A stretch of DNA of 64,000 bases from Clostridia bacterium. GTDB taxonomy: Bacteria > Bacillota > Clostridia > Oscillospirales > SIG627. Position numbers and translations under genes: made by a program. Of this stretch, positions 1 through 6,874 are shown piece after piece; position 1 is the first letter of the stretch; the number at the start of each line of letters is the position of its first letter. The stretch lies in NCBI GenBank assembly GCA_017440805.1, contig JAFSGN010000008.1, positions 1 through 64,000 of the forward strand, in the 5' to 3' direction. The notes under the pieces are model-generated. The model was not told the origin of the DNA and did no database searches. It was given only the letters and a program-made list of their open reading frames with translations.

Positions 1-1
1 G

Positions 2-82
2 CATAGTATTTTTCACCTCGTTCCTTATAAAAAGTGAGCGATAGCGAACATATTTGGTTTTGTTACTTTTGTCAAAAGTAAC
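2..82 (-). promoter_or_regulatory. Promoter, palindrome and RBS of a gene leaving the left edge
   Basis: On the minus strand TTGACA (70-75), a 17-bp spacer and TATGTT (47-52) form a promoter. GAGGTG (14-19) lies 9 bases before an ATG at 4-2, so a gene, perhaps the relaxase of the element, starts here and runs out of the window. A perfect 10-bp inverted repeat, GTTACTTTTG/CAAAAGTAAC with a single-base centre (62-82), overlaps the -35 box. Its half-site ACTTTTGTCA recurs at 91-100. This could be an operator or part of oriT. Confidence 0.5.
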
Positions 83-359
83 GCAAATGCACTTTTGTCA
101 GCGAGCCAACAAAAATGCGGCTACCTATGGTAGTTTGCACTCTTGCAGAGGGCTTGTTCGGCTACCGCCGAAATGTGTGCTGCCTGTGGCTACACACACC
201 GCAAACGGCAGATATTTTTTATAAAAAAATCCGTCGTCTGCAATGGTGGAGAACGCTCAAAATTTTCTCGTTCTCACCTATCGGCAATCTGTCACATTCG
301 TTCCTTAATTGCCTACACGGGAATGTGCCACATTCCCGTAAATATCTCTTAAAGAGAAT
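83..359. other. Intergenic region with short inverted repeats, possible oriT
   Basis: No convincing gene. Several short inverted repeats are visible: CTACC/GGTAG near 121-133, TTCGG/CCGAA near 159-174, and GTGTG/CACAC near 176-200. Such clustered small hairpins upstream of a putative mobilization gene are typical of transfer origins, but no nick-site consensus was recognised, so the oriT reading is speculative. Confidence 0.25.
317..339. repeat. Perfect palindrome with GGAATGTG core
   Basis: ACGGGAATGTG and its exact reverse complement are separated by one base. It lies just downstream of the 85-aa gene on the minus strand and could act as a transcription end or RNA-stabilising hairpin, although no T-run follows. 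The same GGAATGTG core forms the hairpin at 1671-1719 in this element. Confidence 0.6.
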
Positions 360-617
360 TTACCATCGATAGCTCTCAGGCACACCTCTTTCATCGAGAT
401 ATTTTTTGCGTGCTTCCTCACGCTCCTGCTCGGTTTGAGCAGTTTTATATGCAGTGTAGTAACTCCGCATTGAAACCTTATCCAACTTCTTCTGAAGTTC
501 GGATTTGATTTCACGCTCCAAATCGAATAATTCCTCATTGTCATATCCGATTTCTTCGCTGTAAAAATACTGTATCAGCTTTATAAAAAGCTCTTGTTTT
601 ATTTGTATATTTTTCAT
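360..617 (-). CDS. Small element-borne protein of unknown function
   Basis: 85 residues, highly charged and predicted mostly helical (KNIQIKQELF at the start, many Glu/Lys, PESYRW at the end). Short proteins of this look are common cargo of clostridial integrative elements, next to RepA-like ATPase and Mob genes. I know no experimental function. It is the last gene before the putative oriT region and probably belongs to the same minus-strand unit as the ATPase. An AGGAT-rich stretch precedes the ATG. No membrane segment or metal-binding motif is visible. Confidence 0.6.
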   Translation of the reverse strand: MKNIQIKQELFIKLIQYFYSEEIGYDNEELFDLEREIKSELQKKLDKVSMRSYYTAYKTAQTEQEREEARKKYLDERGVPESYRW

Positions 618-692
618 ATCCTATCCCATCCTATCATTTCAAGGTGGCAAGATGTCCCTTTCTATAGAATAGGGCATCTTACCATCTTACTT

Positions 693-1640
693 TTAGTCAA
701 GGCTCCAATACCATTGATTATTTGCCCGTTTTGACTTTATCTGCAAGGTGTCCTTTGCGTTTCGCAAGGTCTTTTCAGATATGCCCTTTTGCTTTGCAAG
801 CTCCATTAGTTCTGTCTGTGCCATCTGCCCGTCTGCGAGTGTAGTTTCAAGAAAATCAATCGCCGTTTGTTTCTTCGTACCTTTTGCTGTACCGGATAGC
901 AAATCATCAGCCGTAACATCATATTCTCCTATCCACTCAAAGCCGTTTTCTTCGCTTAATCTAAAAGCAAGAGATTTTGCTTCGGGAGCGAGGGAGCTTT
1001 TAGTCTGACACACAACTCTGATTTCGGGTTCGTCTTTAATTCTTCCGACAATTAAAACGCTTCTTGCTGCCGCTTGAAAATCAATAGAGCCTAACCCTCG
1101 ATATGCCGATTTTCCCATACTGCATTTGTTCATATGCCCTATAAGGATAATTGCACATTTGTATTTTTCCGCAAGCTCGGATATATGCTTCATAACAGGT
1201 CTGATTTCGTTTGCCCTGTGCATATCAACATCAGCACCTAAGAAGCCTTGTATCGGGTCTAAAACTATGAGCTTTGCATTTGTTTCAATGATGGCTTGTT
1301 CGAGCCGTACATCACGCATTGTAAGCGGTGTATCTTTATCATCAATTACAAGCACCTTTGAGCAATCCGCATCAGCCGATAACAAACGAGGTTTGATTGT
1401 ATCTGCCAATCCATCTTCGGCGGTTTGGTAGATAACATTTATCGGTGCTTTTGCTTCTTCATTTACGATACTTTCACCTTTTGTGAGCCTTGCGATAATT
1501 TGAAGTACAAGAGTTGTTTTTCCTTCGCCCGGATCACCTTGAATTATTGTTATTTTTCCATATGGGATAAAGGGGTAAATAAGCCATTTTACTTCTTCAA
1601 CCTCTACATCCTGCATATTTATCAGTTTTAATTCTGACAT
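693..1640 (-). CDS. RepA-like AAA ATPase (RecA-fold helicase family)
   Basis: 315 residues. A Walker A motif GDPGEGKTT lies near residue 35, and a Walker B-like strand LIVLDP near residue 125 is followed by the IILIGHMNK segment typical of RecA/DnaB-fold ATPases of the AAA_25/RepA group. The C-terminal 70 residues resemble a winged-helix DNA-binding domain (QTELMELAKQKGISEKTLR). Such proteins act as replicative helicases of plasmids and mobile elements and probably help the excised element replicate or load the host helicase. A strong Shine-Dalgarno, AGGAGGTGAC, precedes the ATG. It lies between the MobC-like gene and the small cargo gene. Confidence 0.85.
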   Translation of the reverse strand: MSELKLINMQDVEVEEVKWLIYPFIPYGKITIIQGDPGEGKTTLVLQIIARLTKGESIVNEEAKAPINVIYQTAEDGLADTIKPRLLSADADCSKVLVIDDKDTPLTMRDVRLEQAIIETNAKLIVLDPIQGFLGADVDMHRANEIRPVMKHISELAEKYKCAIILIGHMNKCSMGKSAYRGLGSIDFQAAARSVLIVGRIKDEPEIRVVCQTKSSLAPEAKSLAFRLSEENGFEWIGEYDVTADDLLSGTAKGTKKQTAIDFLETTLADGQMAQTELMELAKQKGISEKTLRNAKDTLQIKSKRANNQWYWSLD

Positions 1641-1670
1641 TTTTCGTCACCTCCTATTGTAAAATCAATA

Positions 1671-1719
1671 GGAATGTGGTAAAATAACATCGTTGGGAGT
1701 GTCGGTTTTACCACATTCC
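1671..1719. repeat. Long perfect inverted repeat between mobC-like gene and ATPase
   Basis: GGAATGTGGTAAAA (1671-1684) is exactly repeated in reverse complement at 1706-1719 with a 21-base loop. A second hairpin, TCCTAAGGTAT/ATACTTTAGGA at 1723-1750, overlaps the stop of the MobC-like gene. They may attenuate read-through or protect the mRNA end. The core is shared with the palindrome at 317-339. Confidence 0.6.
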
Positions 1720-1744
1720 TTGTCCTAAGGTATTTGCCGATACT

Positions 1745-2095
1745 TTAGGACTTTTTCTTTGTTGTAAAATCTTCTGCCGATAAATCCTGATTGTCTGTTA
1801 TAACCTCTTGGAGTTGACTAAGTAACGCTCTGCACTCAATAACAATATCTGCTATATCGTTTGAGGTTGCGACTTCGAGTGCTTCACGCAGTTTTTTCAA
1901 TTCAAGAGCTAACCTATCACTTTTGTATTTACCTACGGAAATACATATTTTTTGATGTAAAAGAGATTGAATAAAATACTCTCCTTTAGGCATACCCGAC
2001 ACTTTTATTCTCGCTTGTATCTCCGTATGCTCAAATGGTGTTACATAAAAGCTAACCGTTTTACTACGAACTCTGTTTTCATCCTTCCTCGCCAC
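1745..2095 (-). CDS. MobC-like relaxosome accessory protein
   Basis: About 116 residues from a GTG start chosen because AGGAGGG lies 8 bases upstream. This start overlaps the last 17 bases of the integrase gene, implying translational coupling. The N-terminus (RVRSKTVSFYVTPFEHTEI) followed by GMPKGEYFIQSLLHQKI matches the ribbon-helix-helix-type MobC proteins that bind oriT and help the relaxase nick DNA. The C-terminal half is helical and may dimerise. An ATG further upstream would give 141 residues but would lie inside integrase coding sequence without a ribosome site. Confidence 0.7.
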   Translation of the reverse strand: MARKDENRVRSKTVSFYVTPFEHTEIQARIKVSGMPKGEYFIQSLLHQKICISVGKYKSDRLALELKKLREALEVATSNDIADIVIECRALLSQLQEVITDNQDLSAEDFTTKKKS

Positions 2096-3161
2096 TTGAT
2101 AATCCCTCCTGATAAATTTTTTCAAGTTTGTCTGACAGTTTTTTCTGCTTGTTCGGATATATATGAGCATATATATTCAAGGTGGTTTCAACTCTCTCAT
2201 GCCCCAAGCGGTCTGCGACCTCTAAAGGAGCAATACCCATTTCAAATAATAATGCACAATGGGAGTGTCGAATGTCATGGATTCTTATGCGTTTAACACC
2301 GCTGTTTTTAATGCCCCGTTGCATTTCGTGTTCCATAAAATATTTTGTTATTTGGAATAGTCTGTCGGTGCTTTTTAATCCATATACAGCATTCATATAA
2401 TCCTTAATATCCGCAAGGAGAAAATCGGGAACTGTGATAATTCTCTTGGATTTTGGTGTTTTGGGAAGTGTTATTTTATCCTCACCGTAAAGCCTTTGGT
2501 ATGATTTTGAAATAGATATTGTTTTATTTTCAAAATCAACATCTGCCGGAGTAAGAGCCAACATTTCTCCTAACCTCATTCCTGTCCAAAAGAGTGTCAT
2601 GAATGCGACATACGAACTGTGCTTATCCATAACCGCATCCGCAAATTGCGAAAATTCCTCTTTTGTCCAAAACTTCATTTCATCCGCTTTGTTCTTTCCC
2701 ATAGTACCTGCTTTTCGGCAAGGATTGACTTTCAAATCGTAGTATTTAACTGCGTAATTGAAAATTGCCGTCAACTGATTGTTAATCGTTCTCAGGTAAG
2801 TTTGGGAATAACCCTGCGAAATCAATTCGTTTTGCCATTTGCGAATATCTGCTGCCGTAATACTGCTCACACTTCGCTTTGCAAAGTACGGCAGTATCTT
2901 CAAATCAATTATGTACTTTTTGTTGTTCATCGTATTCTCACGAAGACGGGGTTCCATATCCTCATAATAGAGTTTAAGGAAATCCTCAAAAGCCATATTG
3001 AAGTCTGCCTGTTGGGAAGCCAAGAACTTTCTAACATATTCTTCAGCTTCCCTTTTGGTTGTAAAACCACGCTTTGTAGTTTTTCTTCTGACTCCTTGCC
3101 AATCCGTATAACGGAACTGAATGAGCCATTTTCCGGTTTTCTTGTCTTTTTCAGCTTTCAT
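2079..3161 (-). CDS. int: Tyrosine recombinase / integrase
   Basis: 360 residues. An N-terminal arm-DNA-binding domain (KTGKWLIQFRYTDWQG, GFTTKREAEEY) is followed by a SAM-like core-binding domain (residues about 60-165) and the catalytic domain. Visible catalytic elements are Arg in TGMRLGEML, HxxR as HDIRHSH, and His plus the nucleophilic Tyr in LGHERVETTLNIYAH. It integrates and excises the element, most likely at the 3' end of guaA. It is transcribed after the excisionase from the promoter at 3422-3450 and points away from guaA. The length and domains are those of intact Tn916-type and phage-type integrases. Confidence 0.92.
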   Translation of the reverse strand: MKAEKDKKTGKWLIQFRYTDWQGVRRKTTKRGFTTKREAEEYVRKFLASQQADFNMAFEDFLKLYYEDMEPRLRENTMNNKKYIIDLKILPYFAKRSVSSITAADIRKWQNELISQGYSQTYLRTINNQLTAIFNYAVKYYDLKVNPCRKAGTMGKNKADEMKFWTKEEFSQFADAVMDKHSSYVAFMTLFWTGMRLGEMLALTPADVDFENKTISISKSYQRLYGEDKITLPKTPKSKRIITVPDFLLADIKDYMNAVYGLKSTDRLFQITKYFMEHEMQRGIKNSGVKRIRIHDIRHSHCALLFEMGIAPLEVADRLGHERVETTLNIYAHIYPNKQKKLSDKLEKIYQEGLSSGEEG

Positions 3162-3176
3162 AGCCTATCTACCTCC

Positions 3177-3368
3177 TTATTGTACACCGTAACCGTAACA
3201 GCGCTTATTGAAATATTCTTTGGGTACTTTTCCCGATATAACAATATATCCATCTTTTTTCAGCTCGTTGTTCAGACCTCTTATGATTTTATAAGCATGC
3301 CCTATGGATATTCCGAGCATTTCTGCTAATTCAGGTGCAGTAATGTAGATTTTGTTCTGAACACTCAT
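3177..3368 (-). CDS. xis: Excisionase / helix-turn-helix recombination directionality factor
   Basis: 63 residues from the ATG of MSVQNK, preceded by GGAGG 8 bases upstream; an earlier in-frame start lacks such a site. The sequence ITAPELAEMLGISIGHAYKIIRGLN is a MerR/Xis-like helix-turn-helix, and the C-terminus (GKVPKEYFNKRC) resembles the wing of excisionases of Firmicutes integrative elements. It should bind next to the integrase arm sites and favour excision. It is the first gene of the xis-int-mob unit, 15 bases upstream of int, and is controlled by the adjacent divergent repressor. Confidence 0.8.
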   Translation of the reverse strand: MSVQNKIYITAPELAEMLGISIGHAYKIIRGLNNELKKDGYIVISGKVPKEYFNKRCYGYGVQ

Positions 3369-3421
3369 AACGCCATCCTCCTTCCTCAAAAATTTTGTTG
3401 CGATGTCGCTACCTCAACTAT

Positions 3422-3450
3422 ATTGTAGTGCATTCGCTACCTTTTGTCAA
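3422..3450 (-). promoter_or_regulatory. xis-int promoter with embedded operator
   Basis: Minus-strand TTGACA (3445-3450), 17-bp spacer, TACAAT (3422-3427). The 16-bp imperfect palindrome GTAGTGCATTCGCTAC (3425-3440) fills the spacer and part of the -10 box, so a bound repressor would block RNA polymerase. Confidence 0.65.
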
Positions 3451-3528
3451 GAGTAATTTTGAAATTTCACAAAATGTTCATATTTTACAATTTTTCAAAA
3501 AAGTATAGATTTTTTATTTTTCTTGTGT

Positions 3529-3551
3529 TATAATTGTAGTGATCAAACTAC
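3529..3551 (+). promoter_or_regulatory. Repressor promoter -10 and operator
   Basis: TATAAT (3529-3534) with only a weak -35 is followed immediately by GTAGTGATCAAACTAC (3536-3551). This 16-bp palindrome shares the GTAG....ACTAC frame with the one in the xis-int promoter when that is read on the minus strand. It covers the expected start of transcription and suggests autorepression by the downstream XRE protein. Confidence 0.6.
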
Positions 3552-3569
3552 GAAAGGAACTTTTTTACT

Positions 3570-4208
3570 ATGACGATAGGTGAAAAAATCAAGTATTTCA
3601 GAACTCGTATAGGAATTACTCAGGCGAAACTTGCAGAGCTTTCGGGAATACACCCCGTATCAATAAGAAAATATGAAATAAACAAGATGGTTCCTCAATC
3701 TCAACAGATCGACCGAATTGCTGAAGCTCTTGGAGTAAGCTCATTTGCGATAACAGGTTTTGAAAATAACATTAGCCTAAAAACCGAAGGCGATTTTATG
3801 GGATTGATGATTATGCTCATAAAATCAAATATATTGTGCATCAAAGGCGAAAGGGATGAAAACTCCCTTTATGATATAGAAACTGTATCTTTTGAAATAA
3901 ACCCTCTAATTACAAAATTCTTTAATGCCGATGTTGACGATAAACAATTTTCCGCAAAAGACATACTTTACACATTAAAAAGAAAAAATCTCCTGCAAGA
4001 CCTTTTGGCTTGGGAGAAGATAAATTACGGATATGAAAAATGTGCCGCTAAGTATAGCGACACACCTGATAAAGCAACACAAGAAGCATTAGAAAGATTA
4101 AAGAATGATAAAGAAACTATCGAAATGGAACTCCAACGCTCAAATATGTTGCTTACTACAGATGGACATATTGCGGTTAGGATTTTACCACCCAACTTTT
4201 TCGACTAA
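3570..4208 (+). CDS. XRE-family transcriptional repressor of the element
   Basis: 212 residues. The N-terminal 60 residues form a Cro/CI-type helix-turn-helix (IGEKIKYFRTRIGITQAKLAELSGIHPVSIRKYE..., split here only for display). The remainder is a helical domain with no recognised enzyme motif and no RecA-dependent autocleavage or ImmA-type metallopeptidase signature. It is divergent from xis-int, and matching palindromes lie in both promoters, so it most likely keeps the element integrated and controls its own level. AAAGGA precedes the start by about 11 bases. It is the last element gene before guaA, with which it converges. Confidence 0.85.
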   Translation: MTIGEKIKYFRTRIGITQAKLAELSGIHPVSIRKYEINKMVPQSQQIDRIAEALGVSSFAITGFENNISLKTEGDFMGLMIMLIKSNILCIKGERDENSLYDIETVSFEINPLITKFFNADVDDKQFSAKDILYTLKRKNLLQDLLAWEKINYGYEKCAAKYSDTPDKATQEALERLKNDKETIEMELQRSNMLLTTDGHIAVRILPPNFFD

Positions 4209-4230
4209 TACTCCTGCAATATTTTAGTTT

Positions 4231-4252
4231 TGTACTCAAAATGTACTCAAAA
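4231..4252. repeat. Tandem 11-bp repeat, probable integrase arm sites
   Basis: TGTACTCAAAA occurs twice head-to-tail without a gap, 57 bp from the guaA stop codon. Short direct repeats just inside an element end are where the N-terminal arm domain of tyrosine integrases binds; this assignment is by position only. Confidence 0.5.
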
Positions 4253-4264
4253 GACAAAAAGAAA

Positions 4265-4298
4265 CCCCGAAAACCCTGATATTTCAAGGCTTTCGGGG
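4265..4298. terminator. Bidirectional terminator between repressor and guaA
   Basis: CCCCGAAA (4265-4272) pairs with TTTCGGGG (4291-4298), with further CC/GG pairing inside. T-rich stretches follow on both strands (ATTTTTCATTTT on plus, TTTCTTTTTG on minus), so it can end both converging transcripts. Confidence 0.85.
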
Positions 4299-4308
4299 AT
4301 TTTTCATT

Positions 4309-5289
4309 TTATTCCCACTCTATCGTACCAACGGGTTTCGGGGTGAGGTCGAGAAGGACACGGTTGATGCCCTCAACTTCGGCTGTGATTCGGTTGGTTA
4401 TGGTGTGGAGCACGGGGTATGGGATTTCTTCGATAGTAGCACTCATTGCATCGGTGGTATTGACAGCGCGGATGATGGCAGGCCAGCCCTCATATCTTTT
4501 GTTATCGCGTACACCAACGCTTTTGAAGTCGGGAACGGCAATGAAATATTGCCATACCTTGTCTGCAAGACCGCAGTTGGCAAACTCTTCGCGGAGAATG
4601 GCATCTGCCTCTCTGAGAGCATTAAGACGGTCACGGGTTATTGCTCCAAGGCATCTTACACCAAGACCGGGCCCGGGGAACGGCTGACGGTCTACCATTG
4701 TTGCGGGCAGTCCCAGTGCTTTTCCCACTACTCTTACTTCATCTTTGTAGAGAAGTTTAATCGGTTCAACAAGTTCAAAATTCATATCTTCGGGAAGTCC
4801 GCCCACATTATGATGTGCTTTTACGCCGTGACTTTCAAGAATGTCGGGATAGATTGTGCCTTGTGCGAGGAAAGAAATTCCCTCCAGTTTCTTTGACTCC
4901 TCGTCAAATACCTTTATAAATTCACCGCCGATTATCTTGCGTTTCTTTTCGGGGTCTGCCACATCTTTGAGCAGGTCAAGGAAACGGTCTGTTGCATCTA
5001 CATATACAAGATTGGCATCAAGTTGATTTCTGAAAACTTCGATAACTTCTTCGCTTTCACCCTTACGCATCAAACCGTGGTTAACATGAACGCAAACCAA
5101 CTGTTTGCCGATTGCTTTAATGAGAAGTGCCGCAACGACAGAACTGTCAACACCTCCGGAAAGGGCAAGAAGAACTTTTTTATCTCCTACCTGTGCACGA
5201 ATATCTTTTACCTGCTCTGCAATAAATGCATCTGCAAGTTCTTTTGTCTGAATACGCGCCATTGTCTCCGGTCTTACATTTGTATCCAT
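4309..5289 (-). CDS. guaA: GMP synthase ATP-pyrophosphatase subunit (stand-alone)
   Basis: 326 residues holding only the ATP-pyrophosphatase and dimerization halves of GMP synthase. The P-loop LLALSGGVDSSV is near residue 45, followed by VHVNHGLMRKGE, QPFPGPGLGVR, and the C-terminal LTPKPVGTIEWE. The enzyme adenylates XMP and aminates it to GMP. The glutamine amidotransferase domain that makes most bacterial GuaA about 510 residues long is absent, and no trace of it lies in the 54 bases before the next gene. The protein either works with a separate glutaminase subunit, as in archaea, or uses ammonia. GGAG lies about 13 bases before the ATG. It probably shares an operon with ddh upstream. Confidence 0.9.
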   Translation of the reverse strand: MDTNVRPETMARIQTKELADAFIAEQVKDIRAQVGDKKVLLALSGGVDSSVVAALLIKAIGKQLVCVHVNHGLMRKGESEEVIEVFRNQLDANLVYVDATDRFLDLLKDVADPEKKRKIIGGEFIKVFDEESKKLEGISFLAQGTIYPDILESHGVKAHHNVGGLPEDMNFELVEPIKLLYKDEVRVVGKALGLPATMVDRQPFPGPGLGVRCLGAITRDRLNALREADAILREEFANCGLADKVWQYFIAVPDFKSVGVRDNKRYEGWPAIIRAVNTTDAMSATIEEIPYPVLHTITNRITAEVEGINRVLLDLTPKPVGTIEWE

Positions 5290-5342
5290 AATTTATACTC
5301 CATTTCTCCGGCTTAAATGCCGGAACTGATTTTTTTCTTTTA

Positions 5343-6329
5343 TTATAATAATGTTGCTCTCTGCATATCAGGTGACAAGGGGTGCAAATATGACGGTGCT
5401 ATATCAAAGCAGGTTTTACATCCGCACACGCCCTCTTTGTTAAGACGGTAGGCTGCTCTGGCGTAAGCGGTCAGAACGCCTGATGTAAATTCGGGATTGG
5501 AGTCCAGTGTGAGACTGAATTCTATAAGATGACGGTTTTTGTTTTCAAATCCGCTGGCACCGCTCCGTATAACCTTTCCGCCATGAGGAATTCCGCTGTG
5601 ATTTTTCCGCAGTTCTTCCTCGGAAATAAATGTTACGGTTGTGTCATAGTCCGCAAAATAGTTGGGCATTGACTTTATTGTGTTTTGTATATATTCAAGG
5701 TCTGCACCCTCTTCGGGAACTACAAAGCACTCTCTTGTGTGTTTCTGCCGTGTGGTAAGTTCAGGGTTTTCTCCGTTTCTGACTCTTTCAAGGGCTTCCT
5801 GCACCGGTACAGTATACTGACGCGCGTCCTTGACTCCTTTTATACGGCGGATTGCATCCGAATGTCCCTGGCTGACGCCTTTTCCCCAGAAAGTATAGTC
5901 CTTTCCGTCAGGAAGCACTGCCTGGGAAATAAGACGGTTCATAGAGAAAAGTCCCGGGTCCCAGCCCACAGAAATAATTGCAACCTTACCGCTTTTCCGT
6001 GCCACACTGTCCACCGCCTGAAAATGTTCAGGTATTCTGGCGTGGGTATCAAAACTGTCTATAACATTAAAATATTCAGCCATCATGGGAGTCTGTTCGG
6101 GAAGGTCTGTAGCACTTCCTCCGCAGTTAATGACAACATCAATACTGTCTTTAAACTTTTCAATGTCCGCCATGGAATGAACCGGAACTCCTGTAACGGT
6201 CTTTATTGAATCCGGCTGACGCCTGGAAAACAGCGTAACTAACTGCATATCGGGGCATTTTGACACAGCGCATTCAGCGCCCTTGCCAAGATTTCCGTAT
6301 CCTGCGATGGCAATGCGAATTTTATCCAT
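5343..6329 (-). CDS. ddh: meso-Diaminopimelate D-dehydrogenase
   Basis: 328 residues. A Rossmann NADP-binding start (RIAIAGYGNLGKG) is followed by INCGGSATDLPEQTP, VIDSFDTH and SVGWDPGLFS, all characteristic of Ddh. The enzyme makes meso-diaminopimelate in one step by reductive amination of tetrahydrodipicolinate, feeding lysine and peptidoglycan synthesis. The length is that of the family. It has its own promoter (6380-6408) and an AAGGAGAAAGACT ribosome site, and is followed after 54 bases by guaA. No frame damage is visible. Confidence 0.93.
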   Translation of the reverse strand: MDKIRIAIAGYGNLGKGAECAVSKCPDMQLVTLFSRRQPDSIKTVTGVPVHSMADIEKFKDSIDVVINCGGSATDLPEQTPMMAEYFNVIDSFDTHARIPEHFQAVDSVARKSGKVAIISVGWDPGLFSMNRLISQAVLPDGKDYTFWGKGVSQGHSDAIRRIKGVKDARQYTVPVQEALERVRNGENPELTTRQKHTRECFVVPEEGADLEYIQNTIKSMPNYFADYDTTVTFISEEELRKNHSGIPHGGKVIRSGASGFENKNRHLIEFSLTLDSNPEFTSGVLTAYARAAYRLNKEGVCGCKTCFDIAPSYLHPLSPDMQRATLL

Positions 6330-6379
6330 AGTCTTTCTCCTTGAAATTATAAAAACTCTTTGCAGAATATCATATAGAT

Positions 6380-6408
6380 ATTATAGCATATTTTACCTGA
6401 TGTTACAA
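6380..6408 (-). promoter_or_regulatory. ddh promoter
   Basis: Minus-strand TTGTAA (6403-6408), 17-bp spacer and TATAAT (6380-6385), about 50 bases upstream of the ddh start. Confidence 0.65.
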
Positions 6409-6519
6409 TAGTAAAATTCAAAAAAATTTTGAGCAAATGTATAAAAATTAATATGCAACTTACATTATTTTACCTGTTTTTTATCACTTTTTATAAATCT
6501 GCAATTTTTTTGTTTTGAG

Positions 6520-6616
6520 TTATACACACAATCCACATAGTTTTCCACATATTTTTTATGATAATTAAGGGGTTTTTTAGGTATTTACAATTTTCAGAAC
6601 GCACAAATGTGGATAA
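6520..6616. other. Cluster of DnaA-box-like motifs in an AT-rich gap
   Basis: Within the 500-bp gap between ddh and the deacylase gene lie TTATACACA (6520-6528), CAATCCACA (6529-6537), TTTTCCACA (6541-6549) and TGTGGATAA (6608-6616, the perfect TTATCCACA box inverted). The flanking DNA is very AT-rich. This could be a DnaA-titrating or DnaA-regulated site. No replication genes flank it and both neighbouring genes point the same way, so a true chromosomal origin is not supported. I see no gene in 6420-6837. Confidence 0.4.
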
Positions 6617-6837
6617 CTCTGCGGATTATGCGGAAAACATTTTGTACTTTGGTTTTACCACATTTGTAACTTTGGCAATTAAAAAATATGCATTGTTTGT
6701 ATTTTTTATCGCCATATATCCCTCCGCAACGCATACAAAAACAAAAAACAGACCTTCAGCGACGGCAAATCCACGCCTGACACATCCGAACAATGTAAAA
6801 CGGAAAGGGAGATTTAAACACAATATTCAATATATAA

Positions 6838-6870
6838 AATGCGTTTCAAATCATGTATTTGAAACGCATT
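6838..6870 (-). terminator. Hairpin after prolyl-tRNA deacylase
   Basis: AATGCGTTTCAAAT (6838-6851) pairs perfectly with 6857-6870 around a 5-base loop, followed on the minus strand by TTATATATTG. A 14-bp stem directly behind the stop codon fits a transcription terminator, with a weak T-run. Confidence 0.65.
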
Positions 6871-6874
6871 GCTT

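Larger units (their letters stand above)
1..4311. mobile_element. Right end of an integrative mobilizable element next to guaA
   Basis: Tyrosine integrase, excisionase, divergent XRE repressor, MobC-like protein, RepA-like ATPase and a small cargo-type protein are packed together and end 100 bp from the guaA stop codon. The 3' end of guaA is a known integration site for such elements in Firmicutes, so insertion there is likely, but the second attachment copy would lie left of base 1 and cannot be seen. No conjugation ATPase or type IV secretion gene is visible, so mobilizable rather than self-transmissible is an inference. The exact right boundary is estimated from the last bases of guaA. Confidence 0.7.

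Noticed and set aside
115-372. Open frames on the plus strand at the left edge
   Set aside because: They overlap the small-hairpin region and the promoter area, with no ribosome site or protein-like composition.
4309-5342. guaA as a frameshifted full-length gene
   Set aside because: Only 54 bases separate it from ddh and its own start and ribosome site are in place, so the short form is real here.
6520-6616. DnaA-box cluster as the chromosomal replication origin
   Set aside because: No dnaA, dnaN, rpmH or strand switch nearby; kept only as a box cluster.
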